Shown here in pieces: positions 14,301-29,300 of a stretch of DNA of 64,000 bases. The stretch is taken from positions 38,874,001-38,938,000 of the forward strand of contig NC_077222.1 in NCBI RefSeq assembly GCF_024763615.1. The letters are read 5' to 3'. A program made the translations under genes and the position numbers. The first letter of the stretch is position 1. Each line of letters starts with the position of its first letter. The notes under the pieces were generated by a model. It made no database searches, had not been told where the DNA came from, and saw nothing but the letters and a program-made list of their open reading frames with translations. This stretch comes from Phlebotomus papatasi (lineage: Eukaryota; Arthropoda; Insecta; Diptera; Psychodidae).

Positions 14301-17300
14301 ACTCGATTATTTTTCTGAGTGTATGAATACTATCAAGTGCGCTAATCCGGGCGCTTCGCTATGTCGATCGTTTATAACTACGCTAACAAGATAATCCCAT
14401 TAAAACAATATTTTTATTTTTATTTCCGTAATATAGTCACTGCAGTAACATAATATAACTATTCAACTTTGAGAAAAAGCAAAAAAATATTTTTATCCAT
14501 TAAATAAGTTGGCATCCCATCGGAAAGGAACAAATTCTGGACAATGTCAAAATCATCTGCGAAACCTTCAAAATTTCAAACTATTTTACGGATGGAAGGC
14601 CTGGAGATACTAGGTTCAGCAATTTTCTCAAGCGTCATCTAGAGCTCACCATACGCAAGCCAAGTCCTTCTCATTGGAAAGGACTGTGGTTACTGCTGAA
14701 GATCTCACGGAATGGTTTCAGAATTTTCTAGAATATTTCACAGAACACGATCTTCTAACCATTTCACCATACCGGGTTTTTAATTGCGACGAAAATGCCT
14801 TTTTCTTGACACCAGAAGATGGAAATGTATTGGCCAGGAAAGGTTCACGTGTTAGGCCAGCTCTTAAAAGTTCTAGACCGAAGGAATGTGCCACAACACT
14901 CTTGATGGTGTCTGCTACTGGCCAATTTGTTCCTCCAATGGTTGTTCATAAAACTGATATTACACCAAAGATTGCCATTCACATTAAATATTAAATGGAA
15001 TAATCCCAAATAATCCAATAAAAATTTTAAAAATGTAATAAAAAATTATTTTCTCGTTTTAATATACTTGTAAATTGAGTGATCCAATTAAAAGACCATT
15101 TGGTCCAATTAGCGAAGAGGCGATCCACTTAGTGAATGCTAACTTATTTCAGTAGTATCATTATTTTATAAATTTTCTTTAATATTTTTAATAATTTTTT
15201 TTTATATTATGTTTCTAAATGAAACAATGAATAATGAATAAAAACAAGCGTTTAAGTAACACTCTACGGAAAACGATCCAGTTACCCCACCTTACTATAT
15301 CACACAAAGGTCAATGGCAAATACGTAGTCAAGACAAAAAATAATTGCTTTTAAAAAAGACAAGATTTCCGTGCATATGTCAAAATTTAAAACCTAGCAA
15401 TAACTTAAGGAAAAAAAACATTTAAGCCAGATTAGCCATATACGTAGATGAATCTTAGGTTTGAAGACCCTTTACCATGCAAGTTACTGAAGAATGAATA
15501 TTCTGCGATTAGACGGGTCACTGTATATAGCTTACAATGTGAGCATTTGATCAGGAACACCAAAGCTTAGCCGTATGGCTTAACTTCTCTCATTTCTCAA
15601 CATAAAAAAATCTACACTAGTAAATTTAATTTTGAATTCGATTTTGTTAAATTTCTGCATTTGCAAAGGGTCCTTCAAGAACCAAAATCGATATCTCTCA
15701 CAGTTCAGCCTTTAATCTCGCAACAAATAAATGGAAAAACATAAGCATCTTTATGTGTTTCTCAAAATTCTATAAATTGTATAACTATGAAAAAAATCTT
15801 CTTAATATACAATTATTCCCTTTTTGAATTCAAGCAATAAAATAGGCAATTTAAAAAAAAAATAATATGTTGAATATTGATGGAGATAAGTTATGAACCT
15901 TTAACGATTATTTTTGCTTTTCTTGACCCTCAGACATACAATTTATATTTCTGTACGCACTAAAAGTTTCATTTTGTTTCATTTCTCAAACATCTCTAAT
16001 AAATATTCAGAAGCTCTCTCTGACTCATAATCAATTGTATTCGCAAGGCCCATGGGTAAAATGACTCGTTCTATTGCAGCAAGTAATGTATTAAATTCCC
16101 AATTTGGCAGGTTCATTATACATTCTTGCAGGAGTTTCTGCGATAATAAAACATTAAAATAATAGAAGAGAAATATGATTTTTTGCTCAGAGTAGTTAAA
16201 ATCAATAATATCAGAGAGTTACTAAATCATTATTGGGACTATTTTTGGCAAATGTTTCAATTTGAATAAATTCAAAAATCAAAGACCCAATTAAAATCAA
16301 AAGTTGGCATAGTAATGCATAAACAACACTTTTAAAATACTTTTGACCTTTAGCCAAGTTTTCCCATTTTCTCAGAAATGCTGATAGTATAGCTATAAAT
16401 TCGCAATCTTGAAGTAATGTTTATATGTTGTGTTCGTATTCTTTTATGGGAGGAAGAATAAAAAGAACAAGAAAAAAGTCAAGAAAACAAGACTTTTTTT
16501 TTCTTCTTTTCTATGATGTCTTTTAATATTATTCTCTCTCTCTCTTTGTGCAAAATTATCGTTGTTGAGATTGAAAGCCTGGTGTGTACACTCGGGTACA
16601 TTATTACTTTCTTTGCGGTCCTTTTCATTTATGCTTCATTATTATCGCACTGAACATTGCTATTTGCAATATATAAGATGTGTAATATTGTGCTTCCGTA
16701 CATACTTTGCAATTACTGACATTATCTCCTTTACTCAAGTGAATATATTTTATTATATTTATATTAAAGCAAAAAAATACAAATTAAATCTTCTGCAAAT
16801 TTCATTTTAAATTTTTTAATTTTTTATTCAATTCGAAACAATAGACTTTACATCCATCTATTGCTATGTATGTTTGTCAGTCTTTGAAGTTAAACTGTAA
16901 GAGATACCAACTTTAAATCTGTAGGGAACCCCCTCCCAAACGTAACTTTGAACAATAAAAAAGCGCTTTTCGAGACGAAATTTTTAAATATATTCTTCAT
17001 TATTTCGAAAGAATTGTGTACTAATTTATTTTATTTATTCTCTTATTTTTAAAAAGAAAAGAAAACGTAAAATTCAGCAGGTAATTTTCCTGATGTAAAG
17101 CTTTAGAGTTTATTTTGAAAAAAAAAATATCACATCTCTCTAGCCAGTCGGACATAGTCTTTAGACAGGTTTTTGTTATAACAAAGAAAAATATTTATTA
17201 TTATCTTATTTAAGAAATCTTTTATCAATTTTCTTTAATTTTTAGCAGTCTGTAAACCTACTCAAGGCCTTTCCAAAACGGTGCCATATACGAAAATCCG

Positions 17301-20300
17301 ATAAACCATTTTCAAGGTATAACATTTTTAAGATCAGTTTTCTAAAACTTTTATAAAATACTGTTTAAAATTGGTGAAAAGTACTTAACTCCCCCTAATG
17401 CTTATATTTTGTATACAAAATTGAGATCCTATCAATTGCGATAGTAAATAATCTTAATATAACATTCTTTTCAAAAATTCAGTTCCTAAGATAAGCAATC
17501 ATACAAATTGATTTAGCCAATAAGTCAATGTCACAATTAGAAAATTGAAAACAAGAAAAAATGTGTGAAAGCAAAATATGATTAGTTATCAATGAATTCA
17601 ATGAAGTTTTCCATACAATTCAGCTAATCTGCCAACACATCTTATATACAACGTTTTTCTTATAAATTCTACGCAATTCCCGCGATTAAGTATACGTTCT
17701 AAAAGTTTCTAAAACAATTTATTCTTTTGCTTCTTTCATATCAATCACACCTTATCTCTTATCCGGTGACTAACTCATGAAAGTCTCACGTTAGAAGTCT
17801 TTCTATGTGACACGAAATGAGCTTAAAAAAAGGAATTTTTATCGTGATTTTTTCCCTCCATCCTGCTTTACTACAACCCTCCCTCCCACACATTGGAAAT
17901 TCTCTCCATTGAGAGGCAATCAATAAATGTGTCACACGATGTGGGTGAATTTTCGCAGGGCTTTTGGCGGAAATTCATTTTGCCACGTTCAAAAATGATA
18001 CACAATATACTTCTGCCAACGAGCAATTGAAAAATAAATATTATCACATCGTTTTCGTAAGAAATTTCACACAAAACACATCGTTTATTGACTCTAATCA
18101 ACAATTTCTTATCACATTCCTCGTTATCAGTTGAAATGGGATTTTTTGTTGCTATTTTTAACCTCTAATGAAATGCATTTAACAATATATCGCAATATTG
18201 CGAAATTTCTATCTTAACTTTATTTAAGATTAAACTTGTTTTTATAATACAATTGTGACTCTTTTTAATCACGAATTCCAAGATGAAACTTAATTTCGTA
18301 CAACTGATCCCAGATTTAGAGAAGAAACATTTCCAAATTTACAAGAACACTAATATGACTAAGATCATTTTTTTTTCAAACTTTTGGCCATTTCTCTTAA
18401 ACTATTTTCACACGCATAAAAACACTTGTAAGAAGAGAACATTAAGTATTTTGAAAATTAATACGAGGCAATCTATCGCTTTAACCTATTGTAGTTCCTC
18501 CGGCATAACTTAGATATTTTTTTTATTTTAAAAATAATTTCAGTTTCGGGGAAATTGCCCTAAGTATACTTCCCTTCAACAATCTAATTAAAATTACATT
18601 TTGCTCAAGGGATCATTTTAAACAATCGTATTTAAAATACCGAAAAGCCAAAATCCCGAATGGGTCGAAATCCCAAAAGCCCGAAAGCCAAAATCCCTAA
18701 AAGCCAAAATCCCAAAAAGCCGAAATACCGAATGGATCATAATCCAGAAAAGCCAAAATCCCGAAAGCTAAAATCCCGGAAGCCACAATTCCGAAAAGCC
18801 AAAATCCTGAAAACCAAAATTCCGAATGCCAAAATCCTGAAAGGGTCAAAATCCCGAAAGGCCAAATCACGAAAAGCCAAAATCCCGTTTTAGCTTTTCG
18901 GAATTTTGCCTTTCGGGATTTTGGTCCATTCGGGATTTTGGCTTTTCGTGATTTTGCCTTTCGGGGTTTTGGCTTCCAAGATTTTGGCTTTCGGGATTTT
19001 GACCCATTCAGGATTTTGCCTTTCGAGATTTTGACCCATTCGGGATTTTGGCTTTCGGTATTTTGGCGTTCAGAATTTTGACCTTTTCGGGATTTTAGCG
19101 TTCGGAATTTTGGCTTTCGGGATTTTGAACAGAACCCGTACTATTGAATCTTCAAAACATTCCCTCAAAGTTCGTTTCTGTTATAATACCCCAAAAAGTG
19201 TCTCAGCTAAAATAGAAAATAGTTCTGCATTTATTTGAAATATTTTGAAGTAATAGACAAAAAGTTTTCCTGAAAAACCTGATTTTCCTTTTTAAATTTT
19301 CTGTCATACCGTAAGTGCAGGTGACTTCATCCCCTGCTGGTGACTTTGACACCCCCTGTTCGTAAGCTTTTCTTTACTTCTTCAACTAAAGTATGGTCAT
19401 TTACCGATCCCAAAGTATTTTTTAATAGGTATTTCTTTCACTATTTGAACTTGAGTATCATACAAGAAGTAATAACGGAAAATGCAAGGATTTTCACTCA
19501 AGGTTAATTACGCTAAAACGTACACAATTAATTTCTGAGCTAAGATATTTTTGGTAAAAAATCATGAATTTTCGAATTTCTGCTTCCTTGCAGATACTGT
19601 AAACTCTCGCTAATTCGGCTCTTTTAACATCGGGCTACTTTTTAATTCGGGCAGCAGTTAAATTTGAAAAAAGTTTGTTGACATTATTTTCAAGTTTGAT
19701 TATGATTATCAAATGAAGAAAATAAGCTCAAATTAGTTTTGATGTTATTTTGCATTATTAAGGGATTTTCGTGATATTTACAATGTAGTTAAGTACGTAA
19801 ACTCAATATGTGCATGAAGATGAATAAAAAACCGTTTCATTTCAAAAAGTTTGTCGCCCAAATTTCTCTCTAATTCGGGTGACATTTTAGTCCCAAATGC
19901 TCGAATTTGAGAGTCTACTGCATTGTGATTTTTTTTCACAATTCTAGGGCAGAATAAGAAAAAACCTCTCGGGGTAATAAGTATGATAACGATAACTAAC
20001 AATTACAAATTGCATAAATTCGAAAAATATTTTTTTTTCCTAAATTTTAAAAACAAAACTTCTTCAAACTTTTTGGGTACGCTCGTCTCCAAAAATCTAG
20101 ACGTCAAATGTCCGGGAACAGTAAAAAAGCGATTAGTTTGTATAGGAGCTACCAGATGGAACAGTCAGAGGTGAAATTTAAAAATATACATTTAAAGCTT
20201 AATGCCCTAGACATACGACTTAAACCAAGAGACGGACTAACGTAATTGCAATCAAATAATGATCAGATTACATTTCCATCAGCTTCTGAATAATCCTTCT

Positions 20301-23300
20301 CTCGGCCTAAGCCGAAAAATGGTTTAGTTAGTGGGAAACTGATGTAAATTTAGTCAAAGTGTTATTTTGATTATTATTAAGCAATCTTCAGACTAGAGGT
20401 TTAGCCTAGTTCCCGAAGACCTCAAAATCTTAAATAGCGAACAATTTCATTGCTTTTTGAGAGCGTAGTAGGTCATTTATCTTTAATAATCCAATCCCAA
20501 GTTAATTTTTTTCATAAATTGTGATTGATAAGAAATTAGAGCAGTTATGCCGTTTGGCGAAGCCTTGAATCTGAAACCCGTATTACGTTAAACAAACTCT
20601 CGGCTTAAGTCGTAAGTGTGTCTGTCTAGGGCATATGTCATACGCCGATTTAAGACCGATTTTCATTAAGATCGGTTAAACGGATTTGAGAAATAAAATG
20701 TTAAACTAGCGAAATTTTCACAAGGATATCGTTGATTTTCCAAGGACTGACAGTTTTCTTTCTGGCTTTCGTCTCAGTAATTTTTAAATTACTTACACAA
20801 TGGAGCTAGTCCCATCTCTAGCGAAAGATTGGACCAGCTCCTATACATTTCTCCTCATTGTCTTTATAAGTATGGAGAGGTTTTGAGGTGAATGATATGA
20901 ATTGATCCTTAAGCGAAGAACCAATACATTCAGTTTCTGTATTATGCACATTTTCTGGACCGAAAAAAACGCGCGAAATGGCATTACGCATCGAGAAAAT
21001 TTACATACCCGCAGGGGCTTTCTTTTGAATAAATCGGCCGTAGAAACGAATCTTGCGCGGACTAAAAGTAGCCAAAACAAAAAAATTAACTGTTTAATAG
21101 AAATGCCAATGCATTAACAAACAGTACTTTTTGGTCAGAGTTCTTCAATAAATTATTAGAATATTTAAAAATTTTACCGTAATAAAAGAAAAAGTTCTAT
21201 TCTGAAAAAGAAGTACACTTATTTTCAAATTTCCCACGTCGCAAAATAGTATACATTCAGGCATATTCAAAAATGATTTCATATAAGTTGACTCCCAATG
21301 GTAGGCAACTCTACATAATTGTATGTGCATAATTCCGTCAGGTGCATAATACCGAAGTGCATAATGCCGGGACTTAGTGTAAAAGAAACAAATAAGAATG
21401 AAGACAAGAATAGTAAATTATTTATGACAAACCCCCCTTTTTCCCTCAGCCTAAATCACGCACTATTGGGACTCCCACATTTCGTCATATCAATTTTGAC
21501 CACAATTTACGAGAAATATTGGCTTAATTGTTAAGTTTTAAAACTTAAGCATATACTTCGGGAGGGTATCGCATTTTACATTGTTTATATAGCAAGCACA
21601 GAGCTAGTTGGGGGATGAGACTTAAAGGTCTCTACACCTATACGTTGTAAGCGTTGTAAGAAATTTACGTCAAAATTTAACACTAAGGAATCTTCCTGTC
21701 GACTCTTAAGTACTTTGGAGATGCGACAATCACAAGGAATGCAATCGTCTGAGTTCAGGAGACTTCTTTTGCTAATTGGACGTTTTACCAGCTTAAGCAA
21801 TTTTATCTTATCAGATCCTCTTACTGCTTTTTCCTTATAAATAAGTTTCCTATTTGAATTTGTGTCTTTTTGGAATAATTTTAGTCTTTATATCAAAAGA
21901 GAAACTAACTATTCCCACACTATTTTTTTCTCTACTCTTCATCATTGTCTATTTCAACTCTTCTTTTTTTTAGTTTTCTATTCTCTCGCAACTCCATTGC
22001 AAATAAAATGAATAATGGAATAGACACAAAAATAAAGACTTCATTTAAATATGAATCATTAATTAATTCAACATCATACATAACACATACACACTAGCTC
22101 AATATTTAATTGAACCAGGCAATTTCAATTTTACTGTTAAATTATATGCATACGTTCATCAACAGCAGAATTTTCATAACTTTGCAATATTAACTTTATA
22201 CAGATTTTCCTCTCCCTCTCACTCAACAACTCCCCAAGTTTTTGCCAACAAAACAAAATTCATCAAAATTTCTACCATCTCTATAACACATCAAAATTGT
22301 TTATCTTTCATTACACTCGCACTTTAATAAAAATGTTTAGAGAGAAGTTGAGAATAAAGAAGATTTGCGATTATAATAATCACATTTCTGCAGGAAATTT
22401 TACCATTTTCATCTCTTTTCTCACTCTCTCTCTCTCTCTCTTGTTACTTCTGTACACAAATTCTCCCTCTACTTTTAATATAAAAGCCCCCAATGTTGAA
22501 GCTAAAGGTGTGAGCTTGTTTGGTGAATGATTGTGTGCTTTTTCAGTATGTCATAACATCCTTTTCACTTTCACTTTCGCTGAAGAGATCACTGATCTCT
22601 TGGGCGCATTTCATTTAAAATTCCAACATGACCATGAACTACTCTTTCACAACAACACCATACCACCCATTAAAATCCGATTTTATTGGTAATCCCATTA
22701 TTCAGTTGGTCTTTTGGAACTAATCTACAAAGCCACAAGATTGTGTGATGTTTTTTTTTAACTGTTCAACTTTGCAAAAACATCACACAAATATACTTTT
22801 GCCATTTTGTTATTCTTTTTTTTATTCCTTCTCTGTGATCCAATGAGATAATTTTATTCACTCCAAATACAGGTCATTCTTGAGGAATTTCACAAAATAA
22901 ATAACTCAAAAATTATTCTTGATCTGTGACACAATCCTTTCATTGATTCTCTCTCTTGGTAAACAAAGTTTCATTTTGGAGATTGCAGCTTTTGTAAATT
23001 TGTAATAAATGGTCTATCCATAAAATACTATACACATGTTTTCAGTTATAATGATCTAAAAATAGAACAGCATTTTTTCTCACTATACACGACTTCTAGT
23101 TACTTCCTTTCGTTACCATCCATTTTTATAAACAATTTTTTTTTCTATTTATGTAGAACTGGGTGTGTTTATGTCGCTTATTTGAATTTTAAACACCTAA
23201 TAAATAATATCTCAATAAAAAAGTGTTGTATGTTCTAATTCTGAAGAAGTACCTTTAGAAATTCAAATATTGTTCATCCAGATACCAACCACAGGGCAGT

Positions 23301-26300
23301 GTTTTGGATAGCAATTTTTTGATGCAAAAGAATTTTAGGTTTTTTCTTTGTGACTCATGGTTCATTCAGATTAGATCATCTTGAAAATTTCAGATTGAGA
23401 ACAGTTAACAGCGCCACTGGCGGGAAAATGAAGCGCCTTATGGCCTCTACACACTTGTAGAAATTTCTTTAAAAAATGCCTTTTTAAAGAAAATTTCCCC
23501 TATCCTTCCAGGCTGCTGAAACTTCAGAATTTTTTAAAAAAGGCAATTTTTGACGAAAATTGCTTCTAGTGTGTAGACACCATTGAGAGGAAGAAAAGAT
23601 TATGAGTTTTAATAAATTGTATACAAAAACAAAAAAAAAATGGAAAAATCTTTATAAAATTTATTAACTTTGGTTGAACTTTACGACTAAAATCTTGAGA
23701 ATAACAAATTGAGAACAATTAACAGCGCCAATAACGGGAGTTTTTAGTTAATTTGACTGAATATTGTAACTAAAATCTCGAGAATTGCGAATTGAGAACA
23801 GTTAACAGCGCCATGAACGGGAACAAATAGTGCCCCCAAGTAGAGGAAAAGAGTACAATTCTCAATGAATTCTAGGAAAAAGAGAAATTCAGGAAAACTC
23901 TCAAGAAATTTATTCAATTTAACTGCACTTTTCAACTAAAATTTTGAGAATTAATTAGAACAATTAACAGTGCCTTTTAACCCTTTAAGGACGAATGGGA
24001 CACCGGTGTCCCAAAAATAAAAATTAATTTTTCGGACTAGAGGACTATAGAAAAGGCAATGCCATCGAGGTAGAAAATATTATAACTCTCAATGAATTCT
24101 ATACAAGAAAAAAGACATTTTAGGAAAATGTTCATGAATTTTTAATAAATTTAGCTGAACTTTACGTCCAAAATTTTGAGAATTATAAATTCTGAACGGT
24201 TAACGACGCGTCTAGTGGGAGAAGAAGCGTCCTCAAGTGGAGGAAAAGATCACAGGTTTCAATAAATTCTAGACAAAAACAGAGACTTTAGAAAAATGTT
24301 CATGAATTTCTATTGAACTTCTCAACTAAAATTTTGAGAATTACAAATTGAGAACAGTTAACAGCGCCACTCGCGGGAAAAAGCAATGCCCTCAAGAGGA
24401 GGGAAGGTTAACTAAATAAATTCTATGGAACTTTGTTTGTTTTTTTTTAAGTTAAAACACATTGGCCAAAAACAAATTGCTGATTGATCACACCTGTTTT
24501 TGGAATGTGCTATATTTTATTGCCTCATAAATTATTTCATGATTATTTCAAAATAACAGAAAGTAATATCACTGAAAGTTTCATTACCGATTTAAATTGA
24601 TACAGATATATTCTGAATTTTAATATCTTTCAAATAAATTTATAATTAAATAGATATCTTATCAGTTGGCATCTGGACTAGTAAAACAGATATATTAAAA
24701 CACCAGCGAATACCGGTTCATCGATGTTTATTATTCCAATTCTACTGAAAAAGCATTACTAATCTTTCTATATTTTTGTTCCTTGAAATTTCCACTTTCC
24801 ATTTTAGTGAGAACCAAATGTTTGAAAATCTTCATAAATCAGAAGATAAACAAAAACTACGCGATTTGTCGATCTCACCGTCATCAGAGCGAGAGACCAA
24901 ACGGTTAGAGATAGACATCGAGGGCTTTTCAATGACCCCCCTGCCCCCATAAGTCAACTAATGAATCATTAACATGATCTTCATTTTCATAAATAATGAA
25001 TTTTGTTATATAAAACAATGTGATACAAGAAAAAGATTTAAACTTGTTTCTGGCTGTTTATTGTTTATGTGTACGCCAATCTTTATGGCGTGCACGCAAT
25101 TACTTTTGTTTATAAAATGTGAAAAACATGTTAACAAACCATAAATTATCCTTAGTTTCTCATTTAATACTATCTTATACTCCGTACATTCAATAAACGA
25201 CTAAAAAATATAAAATTAAATAAAAAGAATTAGTGTGATGTGTGATGACATTTTATAGACTTCATGTATTTGATCATTGAAAGGTTAAAATTTGTGAGTT
25301 TTTTTTACAAAACTTTTCGAAATCTTTTTCAATATTTTTATTTTATCTATTTAACTCTCAAATGAGCAAATTGGTGAGTTCTCATTAACTTTCGAATATA
25401 TATTTTTAAGTTATGACATAACCTTAAAAAAAATTATAAACTTTCAAAGTGAATTTAAAAGAACCCAATTGGAAAACCATAGAAAATATTTCTTTAATTA
25501 TTTCACTTATGCTTAGGCTATCTTTACTTTCTGTTTTATTTTTTCTATATTAAATATGAGGTTATGGTTGACCTAACCTCAAAATATTCAAAATTTTATT
25601 CTGTAAAATGGGCTGAACTGTTTCTTTAAAACCAATTGAAATAACACACTAATAGACAAATGAAACATTTTCTTTACATTTTATGAGATACCAAAATCAA
25701 AATCGCAACAAAAATTTCTCACTTACTGATAAGGATTTTTTCAAATTTCTGAAAATACAGTTTGATAAAATTTTCAAATAAATAAAATTTAGTTAATATG
25801 AAATGGAAAGTTTTGCGATGAAAAGCACGTGACAAAAAGGTCTCATTTAATTATTTAGCCTTTCAGTTGATCATAAAAATGTAATGTTATGTTAAACCTA
25901 ACCTCAAAAGTTCAAGGTGTATTTTATTACAGTAGAGTTCCTCAAATTTAAAACAATGTTTTCAAAAACGTAACAGGATTGATGTGAAATGCTCTTTCCC
26001 TAAATTAAGAAAAATAACTTTAGAGAATATATTAATGTAATTTATTGTAAAATAAATGGAATATGTTGCGGAAGTTAATATAATACGATAATATTTAGAA
26101 AACAGTAGAGAAAAATGGTTCTGATTCAGACTCCATGCAAAACTTTCTTCACGTAACCTCAAATTTTGCACTTTGAAATCAACTGTCGTTCAAATTTGAG
26201 GAACTCGACTGTAGTTGCAGATTTTTATCAAAAATTTACCTATAATGAAACTACTTAATTTAAAAATTTTAGTCAAATTATACAGTGCGACTCCAATTGT

Positions 26301-29300
26301 GTAAATACTTAAGGGAGTAGCCTGAATTAAAAGCCACAAAAATCGAGGTTATTTCTAACCTAAATCTCATGAATTAAATCCTTTTTTTAGTTGATCTAAA
26401 ACAATTGCTGATAACCTATTTTTCTATTTATTACAGCATGGTAGTCAAAATTTTGCCCAAAGATGTATTTTCTTAAAAAATAAAACACTTTAAAAACTAG
26501 AACATTTTTAAAGATTTTTTAGATTATTTGATGAAGCAATCCAGTGAACTTATTAGTCCGCAATTTTGTAATTTTTCGAAAATATTTACAGTAAAATTCC
26601 TCAAATATAAACATTTGGGAGGTATACATGACATTTCTCACTCGTCAAATGTAAATAATATTTTCAAAAACGTAATGGAATTCATGTGAAAAGCACTTAA
26701 CTTAAATAAAGAAAAAAAGCATAGAGAATTTATCATAGTAATTTGTTGTTAAATAAATTGAATTTATCGAGGAAATTCATATAATACGGTGATAATAAGG
26801 AAGAACCAATGAAAAATAGTTCTAATTTAGACTCCATGGATAACCTTCTTCACATAACCTCAAATTTTACACTTTGAATTCAACCGTCGTTCATGAGGGG
26901 CTTGACTGTATTTAAACACTTCAAATTGTATAAAATATACCAAAAATTTGAAGAATCATCAGAAAGCAATCGAGAAAATTAGGGTAAGTGTGCCAAATTC
27001 CGGCCAGCTTGCAATTTCGGCCACCTTTTTTGTTCCTCGAATTTCCATGAACTTTTAGATTTTACGTACTCTAGAGATTATACAATGCAAAAGAATAACA
27101 AAAAATGTAGCATCGACAAACGAGATGACGTGAAAAAGATATTGGAAGAATTTCGGAATGGCAAGAAACTATGAGAATGAAGGTGACCGAAATAGGGCAC
27201 CAAAGTTATGTCTAAATTTTTATTCATTTTAAAATGTATTAAGAATGATTTTAGAGTAAATAAAAACGTTAAACTCTTTACAAGGTTTCAAGCAACACTC
27301 TTTCAGAAGAAAGAATAAAAAAATCAATTTATATTTAAAATATTACATTTCAAACTTGAGACTTTAACGCTTGCATGCAACTATGCCGAAATTTGGCACG
27401 CATACCCTATCTCATTTTCTTTTTCAAAATTAGGCTACTTCCTTAAATACCCAGAGAGCACAGTTAGCTGAAAAAAGCAGCGTTTTCAGCATATTTCTGC
27501 TGGATCGGATAGCAAAAATATGCTGACCGATTAGCAGTTCTCGATCAAAAAATGCTAACCAAATACATTATGGAACTGCCTCGCGAATACTATTTTAAGA
27601 TTAACAGAATTCAGCTGAAAACAGGTGTTTTTCGTTGAATTGGAATCGGTAGACGTTTGGTTCTCGTTGGGTTATGCCAACATTTTTAATAAGCTTGTTC
27701 ATTTTTTCCTCTTCCAAAAAAAAATCGCGAGAAATAGCTCAAGATAGGCCTCCTGTAAATGTTAATTACACTATGTATGTTCCAAATACTTAACCCCTTA
27801 AGGACGAGAGGGTCAAAAAAAAAAAACTTTTTCTGGCTTCTGAGAATAAAACATAACTTCAGAATTCAGGAATTCTGTAATTTTCGTGGCATTGTCACGC
27901 GTAAGTTCGAAACCTGACAATGCCAATCGAGCTTTTTTTTCCTATCATATGAGATGGAAAATGCAATTCACTGATTTTTTATTGAAATGCCTTTACTTAG
28001 TGGTATTATGCAAATACAGTCTGTCTTGGTTGATTTGTTAACAACATTCATTGTCATTTTAATTGCCAGAAATCTCAAATATGTGACTTCTGACAATGTC
28101 TCGTGAGCTGAAATGGCAATGTCACGGCTATAGAATCGCATTTTCGAAAAAGCTCTCCTGAGATTCAAGCCCAATTTGTCATATGGCATTGCCAGAGCGC
28201 TACAGAATTCCCCTCCAAAAGGTCGTAGCAAAAAAATAATTTTTGAGACACCGGTGTTCGAATCGTCCTTAAAGGGTTAACCTAAAAACATAACCCTATC
28301 AAATGCTTTTGACCGGTTTCCTACTAAATTTTGATATAGAAATATTCCATATTTTTGAATAATTCCAAGTAAACTGTATGTAAAATTGAAATTCTGAGAC
28401 TTCCTTTAAGAGATGGCAATTTTCTTTGAGGTTATGTCGTACGTAACCTCAACTTTCACAATGAACCTCGTTATTCAAATTCGTCAATTCCATTTTTGGA
28501 ATAAAAAATGGAATTTTATTTCAAATATGATTTACTCCTCCTGTTGCTTAATTTGTGAAAAAAATTGTAAAATAAAAAGGATTTTAATGTTTTTCAAACC
28601 ATAGCTCAAACAGTGTTTCTTTATAGGTTATGCTTAGCATAATTTCACGTTGCAAAATTACTTCCTTGGGCTCAATTACCTCTTTACAAAACAAAATTAA
28701 AAAATAACGAATGCACAGAATTTTGAGGTTAGACTCATCATAACCCTATTTTCCAATAATGTCAAATTGACCTTTCAAATTGGATTAAATTAGAAAATTA
28801 ATAATAAAATTCTAACTTGAAGATTCTTATAAGATTCCTAGAGACAATTTTTCTAGTAAATTCCCATGTCTTTTCCGTATTATCACCCCTCTCTCAAAAA
28901 AAAAATGTAACCAAAATAGCTGGATGTTTATTTAATGTTGTCAGAGGGTGTACAAAATATAAACACAATTCCGTTGATATTATTTCCTCAACTTTTGGGC
29001 AACAAAAAAAAAGAACGTCCTTTCAGTGATTTTCATATTTTCCACTTGAAAAAAAAACTGCCACAGATCAAGGGCAGGAAGGGCTGAGGAGGGTGGTTGT
29101 AGAATTATTTGGGGGAGTGTTTGGGATGGGGGCAATGTGGCCCTTTGTCCCTCTCTCTCTGTCTCTCTTTTTGGTTCCCTGGGAGCAAAAATAATGTTTC
29201 TCTCCGGTGAGAGCGCGTATTTGTGTGCGCGCCTTTCTCAACAAAAACACTCGTGGACTCTCTCTTGCTCTCTTGTGCATCAGCTAAAATCCCAATCCGG

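Larger units (their letters stand above)
23385..24430. repeat. Degenerate tandem repeats, about 190 bp units
   Basis: The phrase TTGAGAACAGTTAACAGCGC recurs near 23395, 23708, 23790, 23955, 24190 and 24350, each followed by CGGGA and an AGTGGAGGAAAAG-like segment and AATAAATTCTA. At least five diverged units are present. The array is interrupted by a MITE at 23441-23582 and a TTAA element end at 23981. Confidence 0.7.

Noticed and set aside
18660..18893. Lys/Pro-rich frame PKSPKAKIPKS
   Set aside because: It is the reading of the foldback repeat arm.
28817..29029. 70-codon plus-strand frame
   Set aside because: Low complexity AT-rich composition and no supporting signals.
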